A program made the position numbers and the translations under genes. Below the pieces are notes generated by a model. It searched no databases. It had not been told where the DNA came from and saw nothing but the letters and a program-made list of their open reading frames with translations. A stretch of 46,315 nucleotides of DNA, from assembly GCA_022823505.1 (NCBI GenBank), contig JAJEIA010000081.1, forward strand, positions 1 through 46,315, in the 5' to 3' direction. This document shows, piece by piece, positions 26,748-33,633 of the stretch (within the stretch, counting starts at the first letter, position 1; every line of letters begins with the position of its first letter). The DNA is from Dehalococcoidia bacterium (GTDB taxonomy: Bacteria > Chloroflexota > Dehalococcoidia > Lucifugimonadales > UBA3495).

Positions 26748-28286
26748 ATGAAGTACGACGTAATCATAATCGGGGCGGGGTCGGCCGGTTGCACCATGGC
26801 GGCGAGGCTGACCGAAGACCCTGACCGCTCGGTCCTACTGCTCGAAGCCGGGCCGGATTATCCCGATTTTGAACTCTATCCGGATGACCTCAAGTACGGT
26901 TACGACCAGACCGCCTCGGCGGTGAACGCGCCGCACAACTGGACCTTCTGGGCGCAGAATCCCGGCCAGGCCAACCCGATGCCCGTGCCCCGGGGCCGAG
27001 TGGTCGGCGGGTCGTCCGCCATCAACGGGCAGGTGCTCCTGCGCGGCGTTCCAGAGGACTACGACGCTTGGGCTGCTCTGGGCAACGATGAGTGGAAGTT
27101 CACCGATTGCCTGCCCTACTTCCGCAAGATGGAAACCGACGTCGACATCAGCGACGACTTCCACGGCAATACCGGACCCATTCCGGTGCGGCGACACAAA
27201 CAGGAAGACTGGCTACCGGCGCAGGTCGCGTTCTGGAACGCCTGCCGCGACGCGGGCCATCCTCACGATCCTGACATGAACCACCCCGAGTCCGGCGGCG
27301 TCGGACCGGTGCCGATGAATAATCCCAACGGTGTGCGCATGAGCACGTCGATCACGTACCTGCGCGAGGCCCGGCACCGCCTGAACCTTACCATTCGCCC
27401 CAACGTCACCTGTCGTCGCATCCTGTTTGAAGACAAGAAGGCAGTGGGCGTCGAGGTTGAGAGCGGCGGAGAGGTGTTCACGGTCGAGGCCGACGACGTC
27501 ATCCTGAGTTCCGGCGCGATTGCGTCACCCCAGCTCCTATTGCTGTCGGGCGTTGGTCCCGCCGACCACCTGCGCGAAATGGGCATCCCCGTGATCCACG
27601 AATTGCCTGGGGTCGGCCAGAACTTGCGCGATCACCCCAACATCCGCGTGCCGGTCAAGGTGAAGGACGACTTCCCGCTGGACCCATCGGCCCCGCGTAC
27701 CCAGGTGTGCCTCCGCTATACGGCCTCGGGCAGCCACCTGCGAAACGACATCCAGATCATGCAGTCCTCCTTCTCGTCACCCATAGCCGGCGACCCGCTG
27801 GAGGCGGAGGGGATCCGTTTCACCTGCATCCTGGAACTGGCGGTCGGGTCGGGCCAGTTGCGACTCGCGAGCACCGACCCGCACGAGCAGCCGGCGCTGA
27901 ACTACAACTACTTCCAGGAGGAGTTCGACCTCTCCCGGATGCGCGAGGCGGTGCGGGTGTGCGTCAACCTGCTGGATAGCGACCATTATAGGGACATCGC
28001 TGACGAACTCCTGGATCCGCTGCCGGCGGACCTAGAGAGCGATGATGCGCTGAACGACTGGCTGAAGCGGGTCGTGAGCACCTCCCAGCACATTTCCGGC
28101 ACCTGCAAGATCGGGCCGGCCGACGACCCCATGGCCGTGGTCGACCAGCACTGCCGGGTGCACGGCATTGAAAACCTTCACGTCGCCGACGCGTCGGTTA
28201 TGCCGGACTGCATTCGCGCCAACACGAACTGCACCACCATCATGATCGCCGAGCGCAAGTCCGATTGGTTCCGCTCCGGCGAATAG
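26748..28286 (+). CDS. GMC family FAD oxidoreductase
   Basis: Complete 512-residue glucose-methanol-choline oxidoreductase (choline dehydrogenase-like). The N-terminal FAD-binding motif is IIIGAGSAGCTMAARL. The family signatures are PRGRVVGGSSAINGQ and ILSSGAIASPQLLLLSGVGP. The catalytic histidine is in SQHISGTCKIGP (H448), and the second catalytic position is in the C-terminal ANTNCTT segment (N492/N494). AGGAGG precedes the ATG. It is the first gene of an operon, 28 bp before the glutaredoxin-DinB gene. It is a paralogue of the partial gene at 1-1003. The alcohol substrate is unknown. Confidence 0.93.
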   Translation: MKYDVIIIGAGSAGCTMAARLTEDPDRSVLLLEAGPDYPDFELYPDDLKYGYDQTASAVNAPHNWTFWAQNPGQANPMPVPRGRVVGGSSAINGQVLLRGVPEDYDAWAALGNDEWKFTDCLPYFRKMETDVDISDDFHGNTGPIPVRRHKQEDWLPAQVAFWNACRDAGHPHDPDMNHPESGGVGPVPMNNPNGVRMSTSITYLREARHRLNLTIRPNVTCRRILFEDKKAVGVEVESGGEVFTVEADDVILSSGAIASPQLLLLSGVGPADHLREMGIPVIHELPGVGQNLRDHPNIRVPVKVKDDFPLDPSAPRTQVCLRYTASGSHLRNDIQIMQSSFSSPIAGDPLEAEGIRFTCILELAVGSGQLRLASTDPHEQPALNYNYFQEEFDLSRMREAVRVCVNLLDSDHYRDIADELLDPLPADLESDDALNDWLKRVVSTSQHISGTCKIGPADDPMAVVDQHCRVHGIENLHVADASVMPDCIRANTNCTTIMIAERKSDWFRSGE

Positions 28287-28314
28287 ACACGATCCGATCT
28301 CGGGAGAAAATCTG

Positions 28315-29094
28315 ATGACCACTACCACTCGTGAAGTCCACGTTTACACCAACCCTGGTTGATTCAGCTGCCGGACGCTGGAGGAATTCCTCGCGTCCAA
28401 CGGTGTTCAGTATGAACACCACGACCTGCTGACCGACGAGCCCGCACGGGAGGACCTGAAGGCCCGCGGCATACTCTCGGCTCCCGTGACCATCATCGAT
28501 GGCAACGAGGTCATCATCGGCTACTACCCCAAGAAGCTGATACCGGCGCTGGGGTTGGACGAGGCGCCCATCGACCTGTCAGGCCGCACCGCCTGGCTGG
28601 CCGACAAGTACCAACGCATCCTGAAGGCGGCGGCGCGAGCGACGTGCGAGCTTTCGGAGGAGCAGCTTGCCCAGCCCGTGCAGTGGCGGCCGGAAATGCT
28701 GCGCGACACCCTGTTGCACATCGTTTCATTCCCGGAACTGGCCTACACCAGCCGCACCCGGGGTTCCATGAACACCGATGATATGCGGGCGTGCAAGGAG
28801 AGTGTGGCCCACCTGACCAAGCCTGACGACATCGCATCCTACGCGCTCAAGGTGGCGGACGACATCACCGTATTTCTCGACAGCGGCGACACCGAGGGCT
28901 TCGACCGGGTCGTGCCAGCCCACTACGGCGGTGAGGTCACTGTCCTGGAATTGCTGAACATAATCCTGAGCCACAGCACGCACCACCTGAAGCAAGTTTA
29001 CTGGTTCATGGACGACCAGCTTGGCCAGCCGCCGAAGGCCCCTGCGTCCGACGAGGACATGGACGGCATCTTCACGCCGGCCCAGCTGATCTAG
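28315..29094 (+). CDS. Selenocysteine glutaredoxin fused to DinB-like domain (in-frame TGA = Sec16)
   Basis: The frame opens at ATG 28315, 8 nt after GGGAG (28302-28306), and reads a glutaredoxin start, VHVYTNPG, then TGA at 28360-28362, then FSCRTLEEFL. The TGA is exactly where the first cysteine of CxxC belongs, so reading it as selenocysteine gives U16-F-S-C19. The fold continues past the TGA with the cis-proline loop SAPVT (P57) and GYYPKKLIPAL, up to about residue 80. From about 85 to 240 a DinB-like helical bundle follows with H135 (LLHIVSF) and H220/H223/H224 (SHSTHH). Total 259 residues. A SECIS-like hairpin follows the TGA. TGA stops other genes here (zur, panC), so the code is standard. 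Without recoding the product would be 15 residues. Alternatives are a sequencing error for TGC/TGT or a fresh nonsense mutation. The redox partner is unknown. It sits between GMC and PAC2 genes. Confidence 0.8.
28373..28398 (+). promoter_or_regulatory. SECIS-like stem-loop after the in-frame TGA
   Basis: GGACGC (28373-28378) pairs perfectly with GCGTCC (28393-28398). A two-base bulge TG (28379-28380) gives a bulged U on the 5' side. GAGG (28381-28384) then pairs with CCTC (28389-28392) around loop AATT. The apical loop starts 22 nt after the TGA, within the 16-37 nt range used for bacterial SECIS elements. The bulged-U-plus-short-upper-stem shape matches what SelB recognises in E. coli fdhF. 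If the last G-C pair opens, the loop begins with G, as the consensus prefers. Confidence 0.6.
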
Positions 29095-29115
29095 CAGTTT
29101 GCCGAGGAGAACCTC

Positions 29116-30081
29116 ATGGCCGAGCCGCTTATCGCCCTCGACGAAACTCCGCAGACGCGGGTGCTCATCGCCGGCTGGCGACGGCAGTGGTCGGACGGTG
29201 GGAACATTTCCAGCGGCATGCCGCGCTGGCTGATCGACAAGCTGTCAGGGCGGCGCATCGGTCGCATGACCGAAGAGATCTCCCGGATGTGCTTCCCCTT
29301 CCAGATCGCCGGAACCCACGATCTGTACCGGCCACGGGCGGCGTTCGACGATGGACTTCCCAGTCGGCCCATGCAATGGGACAACGCGTTCTGGGATGCC
29401 GGAAACGGCGTGGTCATTTTCCTTGGGGTCGAACCGTGGTACCGCATAGACCTGTACGGGGACGCGTTTTTCGAGGCAGCGGCGGCGTTGGGCAACCCAA
29501 GGATCGCCGCCGTTGAGGGCTACAACGGCCCGGCGCCGCCCGAGCTGGAGCGCCGCGTGTCGTGCGTGTACAGCAAGGCGTCGATGGCCGACGAGTTGCG
29601 CCAGCACGGCATGCTGTTCTCCAGCTACGGGTCCCAGCAGCGGCAGGGTCCCACGGTGGGAATGGCGCTGGTCAGCATTGCGCACTACCAGCACCCGGAC
29701 GTCGAAATGGTCCGCGTGGGGGCCATGGCGCCCATGTTCCCGTTCAGCGGGAGCGGCGGAGGCCAGTTGGGTATCACCACTGACCACCGGGCTTTCTACG
29801 ACATCATGCGCCGGCTGCGGGCCCTGTATTCGCTGGACATCGATCTGTCCGAGTTGAGGCCGCGGTACGAGGAAGAAGCCAGCCGCCTGCTGGAATCGTT
29901 AGACCGCGTTGCCCAGCGCAACGACGAGGCCCGGCGCTACATCGACCGGGTGCGGAACGATTACCAGTTCCAGCCCTTCGAGGAACCGGTCGAGCTGGAC
30001 CCAACCATCGAAGGAACGCTGGCCGACATTCTGGGCCAGTTTGACCTGCCCGGCTCCGACGACGATCCTCCAGGGCGCTGA
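29116..30081 (+). CDS. PAC2 family protein
   Basis: Protein of 321 residues resembling the PAC2 (proteasome assembly chaperone 2-like) family found in bacteria and archaea. The N-terminal VLIAGWRRQWSDGGNIS, the middle VVIFLGVEPWYRID and the later AAVEGYNGPAPP correspond to the alternating strands of that fold. The C-terminal quarter is acidic and helical. GAGGAG precedes the ATG, 21 bp after the glutaredoxin-DinB stop. Bacterial PAC2 proteins are of unclear function; no proteasome gene is visible here. Confidence 0.75.
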   Translation: MAEPLIALDETPQTRVLIAGWRRQWSDGGNISSGMPRWLIDKLSGRRIGRMTEEISRMCFPFQIAGTHDLYRPRAAFDDGLPSRPMQWDNAFWDAGNGVVIFLGVEPWYRIDLYGDAFFEAAAALGNPRIAAVEGYNGPAPPELERRVSCVYSKASMADELRQHGMLFSSYGSQQRQGPTVGMALVSIAHYQHPDVEMVRVGAMAPMFPFSGSGGGQLGITTDHRAFYDIMRRLRALYSLDIDLSELRPRYEEEASRLLESLDRVAQRNDEARRYIDRVRNDYQFQPFEEPVELDPTIEGTLADILGQFDLPGSDDDPPGR

Positions 30082-30111
30082 TCTCGCTCGCAGTCAGCCA
30101 CGGAACAAAAT

Positions 30112-30134
30112 GGGGCGGGTATAAAACCCGCCCC
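30112..30134. terminator. Bidirectional intrinsic terminator
   Basis: Perfect 9-bp stem GGGGCGGGT / ACCCGCCCC with loop ATAAA, flanked by an A-rich left side and a T-rich right side (TTGCTTTT), so both strands end in U-rich tails. It lies between the convergent PAC2 and VOC genes. Confidence 0.85.
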
Positions 30135-30159
30135 TTGCTTTTGAACCGGTGTACCGGGT

Positions 30160-30609
30160 CTAGTCAATGACCAGAACGGTATTCTCGCGGCCCTCGCGGC
30201 GCATCTCAGCCAAACCCTCTTCGGGGGTGTCGAACTTGTCGTAGTAGAACTCGATGCCGTTGCCGTCGGGATCCTCGAAATACACGCTGCCGGTCATGCC
30301 GTGGTCGGTGGTTCGGTCGACCTTCACGTCGTATTCCAACAGGGTGTGGTACAGATCGCGCAGCGAATCGAAGTCTTCCACCTGCACGGCAAAGTGGTTG
30401 AGACCGATGTTCCCCTTGCGCGTCGCGGGGGAAGCCTCGTCCGCCTGGAACAGGGCCAGGTCGTGATGGATCTCACCGCAGGTCAGGAAGGTGGCGGTGG
30501 GACGCTGAACTGCGATCTGGAATCCCAGGATCTCAGTGTAGAACTTGGTGGACGCTGCCACGTCCGAGACGTTAATGACGAGGTGTCCAACTTGCTTGGG
30601 CTTGACCAT
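30160..30609 (-). CDS. VOC superfamily (glyoxalase/dioxygenase-like) protein
   Basis: Metal-binding vicinal oxygen chelate protein, 149 residues with two beta-alpha-beta-beta-beta modules. Expected metal ligands are H9 (VGHLVINV), H72 (LNHFAVQV) and E120 (GNGIEFYYD). The form is closest to catechol-2,3-dioxygenase-like single-subunit members, but substrate assignment is not possible. ATG 30609 is chosen because AAGGAG lies 8 nt upstream; a TTG at 30624 overlaps that site. Confidence 0.85.
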   Translation of the reverse strand: MVKPKQVGHLVINVSDVAASTKFYTEILGFQIAVQRPTATFLTCGEIHHDLALFQADEASPATRKGNIGLNHFAVQVEDFDSLRDLYHTLLEYDVKVDRTTDHGMTGSVYFEDPDGNGIEFYYDKFDTPEEGLAEMRREGRENTVLVID

Positions 30610-30740
30610 GTTCTGCTCCTTCAATAGTGAGGATAGGGCGCCTGTTGGCGCGAACTATACGACAGTTTGCGCCGGTGGGCAAGAAAGAGACGTTTCCGAA
30701 TCCCTAAAATGGAAACGATGGTCCAGAATAGCAGGCATGG

Positions 30741-31976
30741 TTAAATTTCGTTCATGCGGCGGACCATGGGGCGGTACATCCATCCAGCCAGCGAGATCGC
30801 CAGCAGGACAGCGGCGCCGCTGGTTATGGCCACCGACCAGCCATACAGTTGAGCCAGCCAAGTCAACGGCCATGCTCCGAGGAAGTGGAACACCGGGGCA
30901 AGTTGCATCATGGCCATCATACGACCGCGCATATCCGGAGCGGTCGTCAGTTGCATCATCGAACTGGACACCGGCCAGAAACCGCCGATGCTCGTGGACC
31001 CAACCAATGCCACCAACATGCACGCGGCCCAGAACCACTGCGACCAGGCCATGGCAATCAGTCCAACGCAGCAGATTACCAGCTGCATGTACATCAGCAA
31101 TCCCTTGTTCTTGCTGTCGCCCCAACTGGCGACCACCATCGAACCCGCAAAAGCACCGGCTCCCCGTGCCACCATGAATACCCCGGTCTGGAACGCATTC
31201 AGGCGGAGAAACTCGGTGGTGAACGCCGGCACGACCTGCATATAGGCCATGCCGAAAAAGCCGAAAGTAGCGGACAGAAAGATCAGAACCGCTGCCATGG
31301 GGGTGCGAACGGCGTGCGCCAGGCCGCCCACAAAGTCACTGACCGGGGACGAATGGCGCCGGGTTGTGATCAGGGGCCGCGAAACCATCATGAGGAATCC
31401 GATGCCCAGGAGGTAGCTAACCCCGTTGATCATGATGCCGGCCCAGGTGTCGATGTACTGGATCGCCCACCCGCCTACCAGGGGCCCGGTCATATTGCCG
31501 ATTTGCCCAATCGACGTGTGCAGGGCCACGGCGTTCATCATGTCTTCCCTTGGAACCAGATCGGCGGCCAGGGCGAACCTTGCCGGCATCTGGACGGCCA
31601 TCAGGCCACCCAGGATGAACACAATGGCATACACGTGCCACATCTGAGCCAGGCCGGTCACCGCCAGGACGGCCAGCGCAATGGTGATCACCGCGTTGCC
31701 CAGAACGCAGGCGATCAGGAACAGCTTTCGGTCCACCCGATCGGCCAGCACACCGCCTACGAAGGTGAAGACAAAGTTCGACACCCCGAACAGGCTGACC
31801 GCCAAACCCAGGGCGGTCTTTTCGCCAGTGAGGTCCAGGATGAGGAAACCGATGCCTAGGAACTGGATGCCCTGGCCGAAGGACTGCACCCCGATGTTCA
31901 GAAAGAACCACCGGAAGTCCCGGTGGCGGAGAGCGGAGAATGCGCGCAGCCGTCCGGCGGCGGCGACAGAAGCCAT
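30741..31976 (-). CDS. MFS exporter, MFS_3/EntS-like
   Basis: Carrier of 411 residues of the enterobactin-exporter-like branch. It opens with FSALRHRDFRWFFLNIGVQSFG, typical of this group, and has the 2-3 loop GGVLADRVDRKLFL. It starts 3 bp after the stop of the HAD gene on the same strand, so the two are probably co-translated. It is a likely drug or small-metabolite efflux pump; substrate unknown. Confidence 0.85.
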   Translation of the reverse strand: MASVAAAGRLRAFSALRHRDFRWFFLNIGVQSFGQGIQFLGIGFLILDLTGEKTALGLAVSLFGVSNFVFTFVGGVLADRVDRKLFLIACVLGNAVITIALAVLAVTGLAQMWHVYAIVFILGGLMAVQMPARFALAADLVPREDMMNAVALHTSIGQIGNMTGPLVGGWAIQYIDTWAGIMINGVSYLLGIGFLMMVSRPLITTRRHSSPVSDFVGGLAHAVRTPMAAVLIFLSATFGFFGMAYMQVVPAFTTEFLRLNAFQTGVFMVARGAGAFAGSMVVASWGDSKNKGLLMYMQLVICCVGLIAMAWSQWFWAACMLVALVGSTSIGGFWPVSSSMMQLTTAPDMRGRMMAMMQLAPVFHFLGAWPLTWLAQLYGWSVAITSGAAVLLAISLAGWMYRPMVRRMNEI

Positions 31977-31979
31977 CGG

Positions 31980-32717
31980 CTACGAGGCGTCAGCACCGGG
32001 CGCGGAAGATGAAATCAGCAGGTCCGCCAGCTGGTGAAAGTCCGATACTTCGAAATCGGGCTGGTACACGGACACCTCGTTCGGCAAGTTGTAACGATTT
32101 ACGTATCCGGCCCGGAACCCGGAGGCCCGGGCGCCGGTGACGTCGAACGAGTGCGAGGAGATCATCATGATCTCACCCGGGGATCGGTCCAGGATACGCG
32201 TTGCTGTACGGTACACCGCCGGATGGGGCTTGAACACGCCAGCCTTCTCTACCGAAATGACGTTATCGAAGGGAATGCCCACGTTCTTGCTGGCCATGCG
32301 CTCCAGGTACGACTGCTCCCCGTTGGACAGCACCACCAGACCAAATCGCTGGCTGTCGAGCAGCCTTCGCAACCCGCTCACGGCATCGTCGAAGGGGCGC
32401 AGATCATCGTAAACCGCCATGAACCGTTCGACGTCCGCGTTTTCAAACTCGACCCCGTGCAACCGGAGACAATAAACGAAGGACCGGCGGCACGTCTCCA
32501 GGTAGCCGCTGTGCCCCAGCATGAACAGATTATCCTGGTACTGTTCGATGCGCTGACGCCCCCGCCAGTCGGCCCAGAACTCTTCTGCCGTGACCGGAGA
32601 GCCGTGTTCTGCAAGGAACCGCCCGGCCGGTTCGGACAGGCTGCCACCCAGGTCGAGCACCGTGCCAAATATGTCAAAGACCAGCGTGTTGACCTGGGCG
32701 GTGGAGTTGTCGGTCAT
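31980..32717 (-). CDS. HAD hydrolase, type II haloacid dehalogenase-like
   Basis: Cytoplasmic HAD-superfamily enzyme of 245 residues. The nucleophile motif is FDIFGTVLD (D15, D22), motif II VVLSNGEQ, the lysine motif FKPHPAVY and the C-terminal SSHSFDVTGARASGF, which corresponds to the SSNxWDxxGAxxxGF segment of L-2-haloacid dehalogenases. N-to-H and W-to-F changes in that last motif touch positions near the dehalogenase active site. It may therefore be a phosphatase or act on another substrate. It lies between the small gene at 32738 and the MFS exporter in one operon. Confidence 0.85.
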   Translation of the reverse strand: MTDNSTAQVNTLVFDIFGTVLDLGGSLSEPAGRFLAEHGSPVTAEEFWADWRGRQRIEQYQDNLFMLGHSGYLETCRRSFVYCLRLHGVEFENADVERFMAVYDDLRPFDDAVSGLRRLLDSQRFGLVVLSNGEQSYLERMASKNVGIPFDNVISVEKAGVFKPHPAVYRTATRILDRSPGEIMMISSHSFDVTGARASGFRAGYVNRYNLPNEVSVYQPDFEVSDFHQLADLLISSSAPGADAS

Positions 32718-32737
32718 TGCAGGGTTCCCCGGTGTCC

Positions 32738-32977
32738 TCAGGCAGGCTTGATGTTATCAATGTTGGTCTGGTCGACGTTGATCTGGCGTTTCACGCTGTC
32801 GAAGTAAACGATGAGCCACGTCGCGGGCCCGATGGTCCGCTTCTCTCGTACCTCGCCAACATCTCCGACGGATATGCTGCGCACCGACGATCCCACGGGA
32901 GATGCCATGACTTCGCGAACCTCAAAATCGGCGATGGCTTCGACTTTCATGCCCTTTTCGTACAGGTCAAAACTCAT
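32738..32977 (-). CDS. Conserved-looking small beta protein (79 aa)
   Basis: Not recognised with certainty. A strong GAGGAGG lies just before the ATG at 32977. The sequence alternates short hydrophobic strands (VGDVGEVREKRTI, WLIVYFDSVKRQINV), which suggests a small SH3/KOW-like barrel. It is followed 20 bp later by the HAD gene, so it is probably the first gene of a three-gene operon. Confidence 0.65.
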   Translation of the reverse strand: MSFDLYEKGMKVEAIADFEVREVMASPVGSSVRSISVGDVGEVREKRTIGPATWLIVYFDSVKRQINVDQTNIDNIKPA

Positions 32978-33112
32978 TTCGGTACCTCCTCGGGGGAATC
33001 CGGCAAGTTCGAATCGAGGGGTCGATTGGCTCCGCAGTGTACGGCCCGCAGATTACGGAGTCAACGAACGGCGCTGGGCGCGGCGCGGCCGGCACCATGG
33101 CGCCGGCCCCGC

Positions 33113-33141
33113 TAGACGACATAAGCGGCGCAGGGTATCAT
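33113..33141 (+). promoter_or_regulatory. Promoter of the cupin gene
   Basis: TAGACG (33113-33118) and TATCAT (33136-33141) with the optimal 17-bp spacer, about 50 bp before the cupin ATG. Confidence 0.5.
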
Positions 33142-33189
33142 TTTCGGGACACTCGACCCCACAACCCATTCTGGAGGTAAACGCAACCC

Positions 33190-33549
33190 ATGAAAGTAGT
33201 AAAGATGTCGGCAGTGGAACGGACCGAGGGGACTGCGCCCCTGTTTACCGGCCCCGTTGGCCGTCAGGCAATCCTGGACCCCGACGACAGCAACAACTTC
33301 AATTTCGGCATCGTTCACTTCGGCGCCGGCGTCCGCAACAAGTTCCACACCCACAGCGGCGACCAGATCCTCATCGTGACCGAGGGCACCGGTATCGTCG
33401 CCACCCGTGACGAGGAAGTGACGGTTACGGAAGGTGACGTGGCGATCATTCCGGCCGGCGAAGACCACTGGCACGGCTCCCGCGAAACGGCGATGTCCCA
33501 TATCACCATCACGGTAAAAGGCAGCCAGACGCAGCAGAACGAGGACTAG
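33190..33549 (+). CDS. Single-domain cupin protein
   Basis: Small beta-barrel protein of 119 residues. Cupin motif 1 is KFHTHSGDQILIVTEGTG (H53, H55, with Q59 in place of the usual Glu) and motif 2 is the GDVAIIPAGEDHWHG segment (H93, H95). A metal-binding site is therefore likely. Single-domain cupins include enzymes and sensors, and nothing nearby narrows the function. GGAGG lies about 12 nt before the ATG. Confidence 0.85.
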   Translation: MKVVKMSAVERTEGTAPLFTGPVGRQAILDPDDSNNFNFGIVHFGAGVRNKFHTHSGDQILIVTEGTGIVATRDEEVTVTEGDVAIIPAGEDHWHGSRETAMSHITITVKGSQTQQNED

Positions 33550-33581
33550 AGCGGCTCTGCGCGAGACACCGCGAGATCGAA

Positions 33582-33608
33582 GAGGGGCGACCGACTGGGT
33601 CGCCCCTC
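33582..33608. terminator. Hairpin between convergent genes (GGGGCGA palindrome family)
   Basis: Perfect 11-bp inverted repeat GAGGGGCGACC / GGTCGCCCCTC with a 5-nt loop, between the cupin gene (plus) and the histidine-rich MFS gene (minus). It shares the GGGGCGA/TCGCCCC core with the repeats at 12725 and 24638. It could terminate transcription from both sides, though T-runs are weak. Confidence 0.6.
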
Positions 33609-33633
33609 CTATTTGTTCCTCTGTGGCAGGCAA

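Noticed and set aside
28360..28362. TGA as a simple stop or as a general code change
   Set aside because: A stop would leave 15 codons and orphan a conserved domain; a code change is unlikely because TGA ends other genes here. A sequencing error cannot be excluded and is kept as the main alternative.
33007..33015. GTTCGAATC resembling a tRNA T-loop
   Set aside because: The flanking bases do not form a T-arm and no acceptor, D or anticodon arms are found around it.
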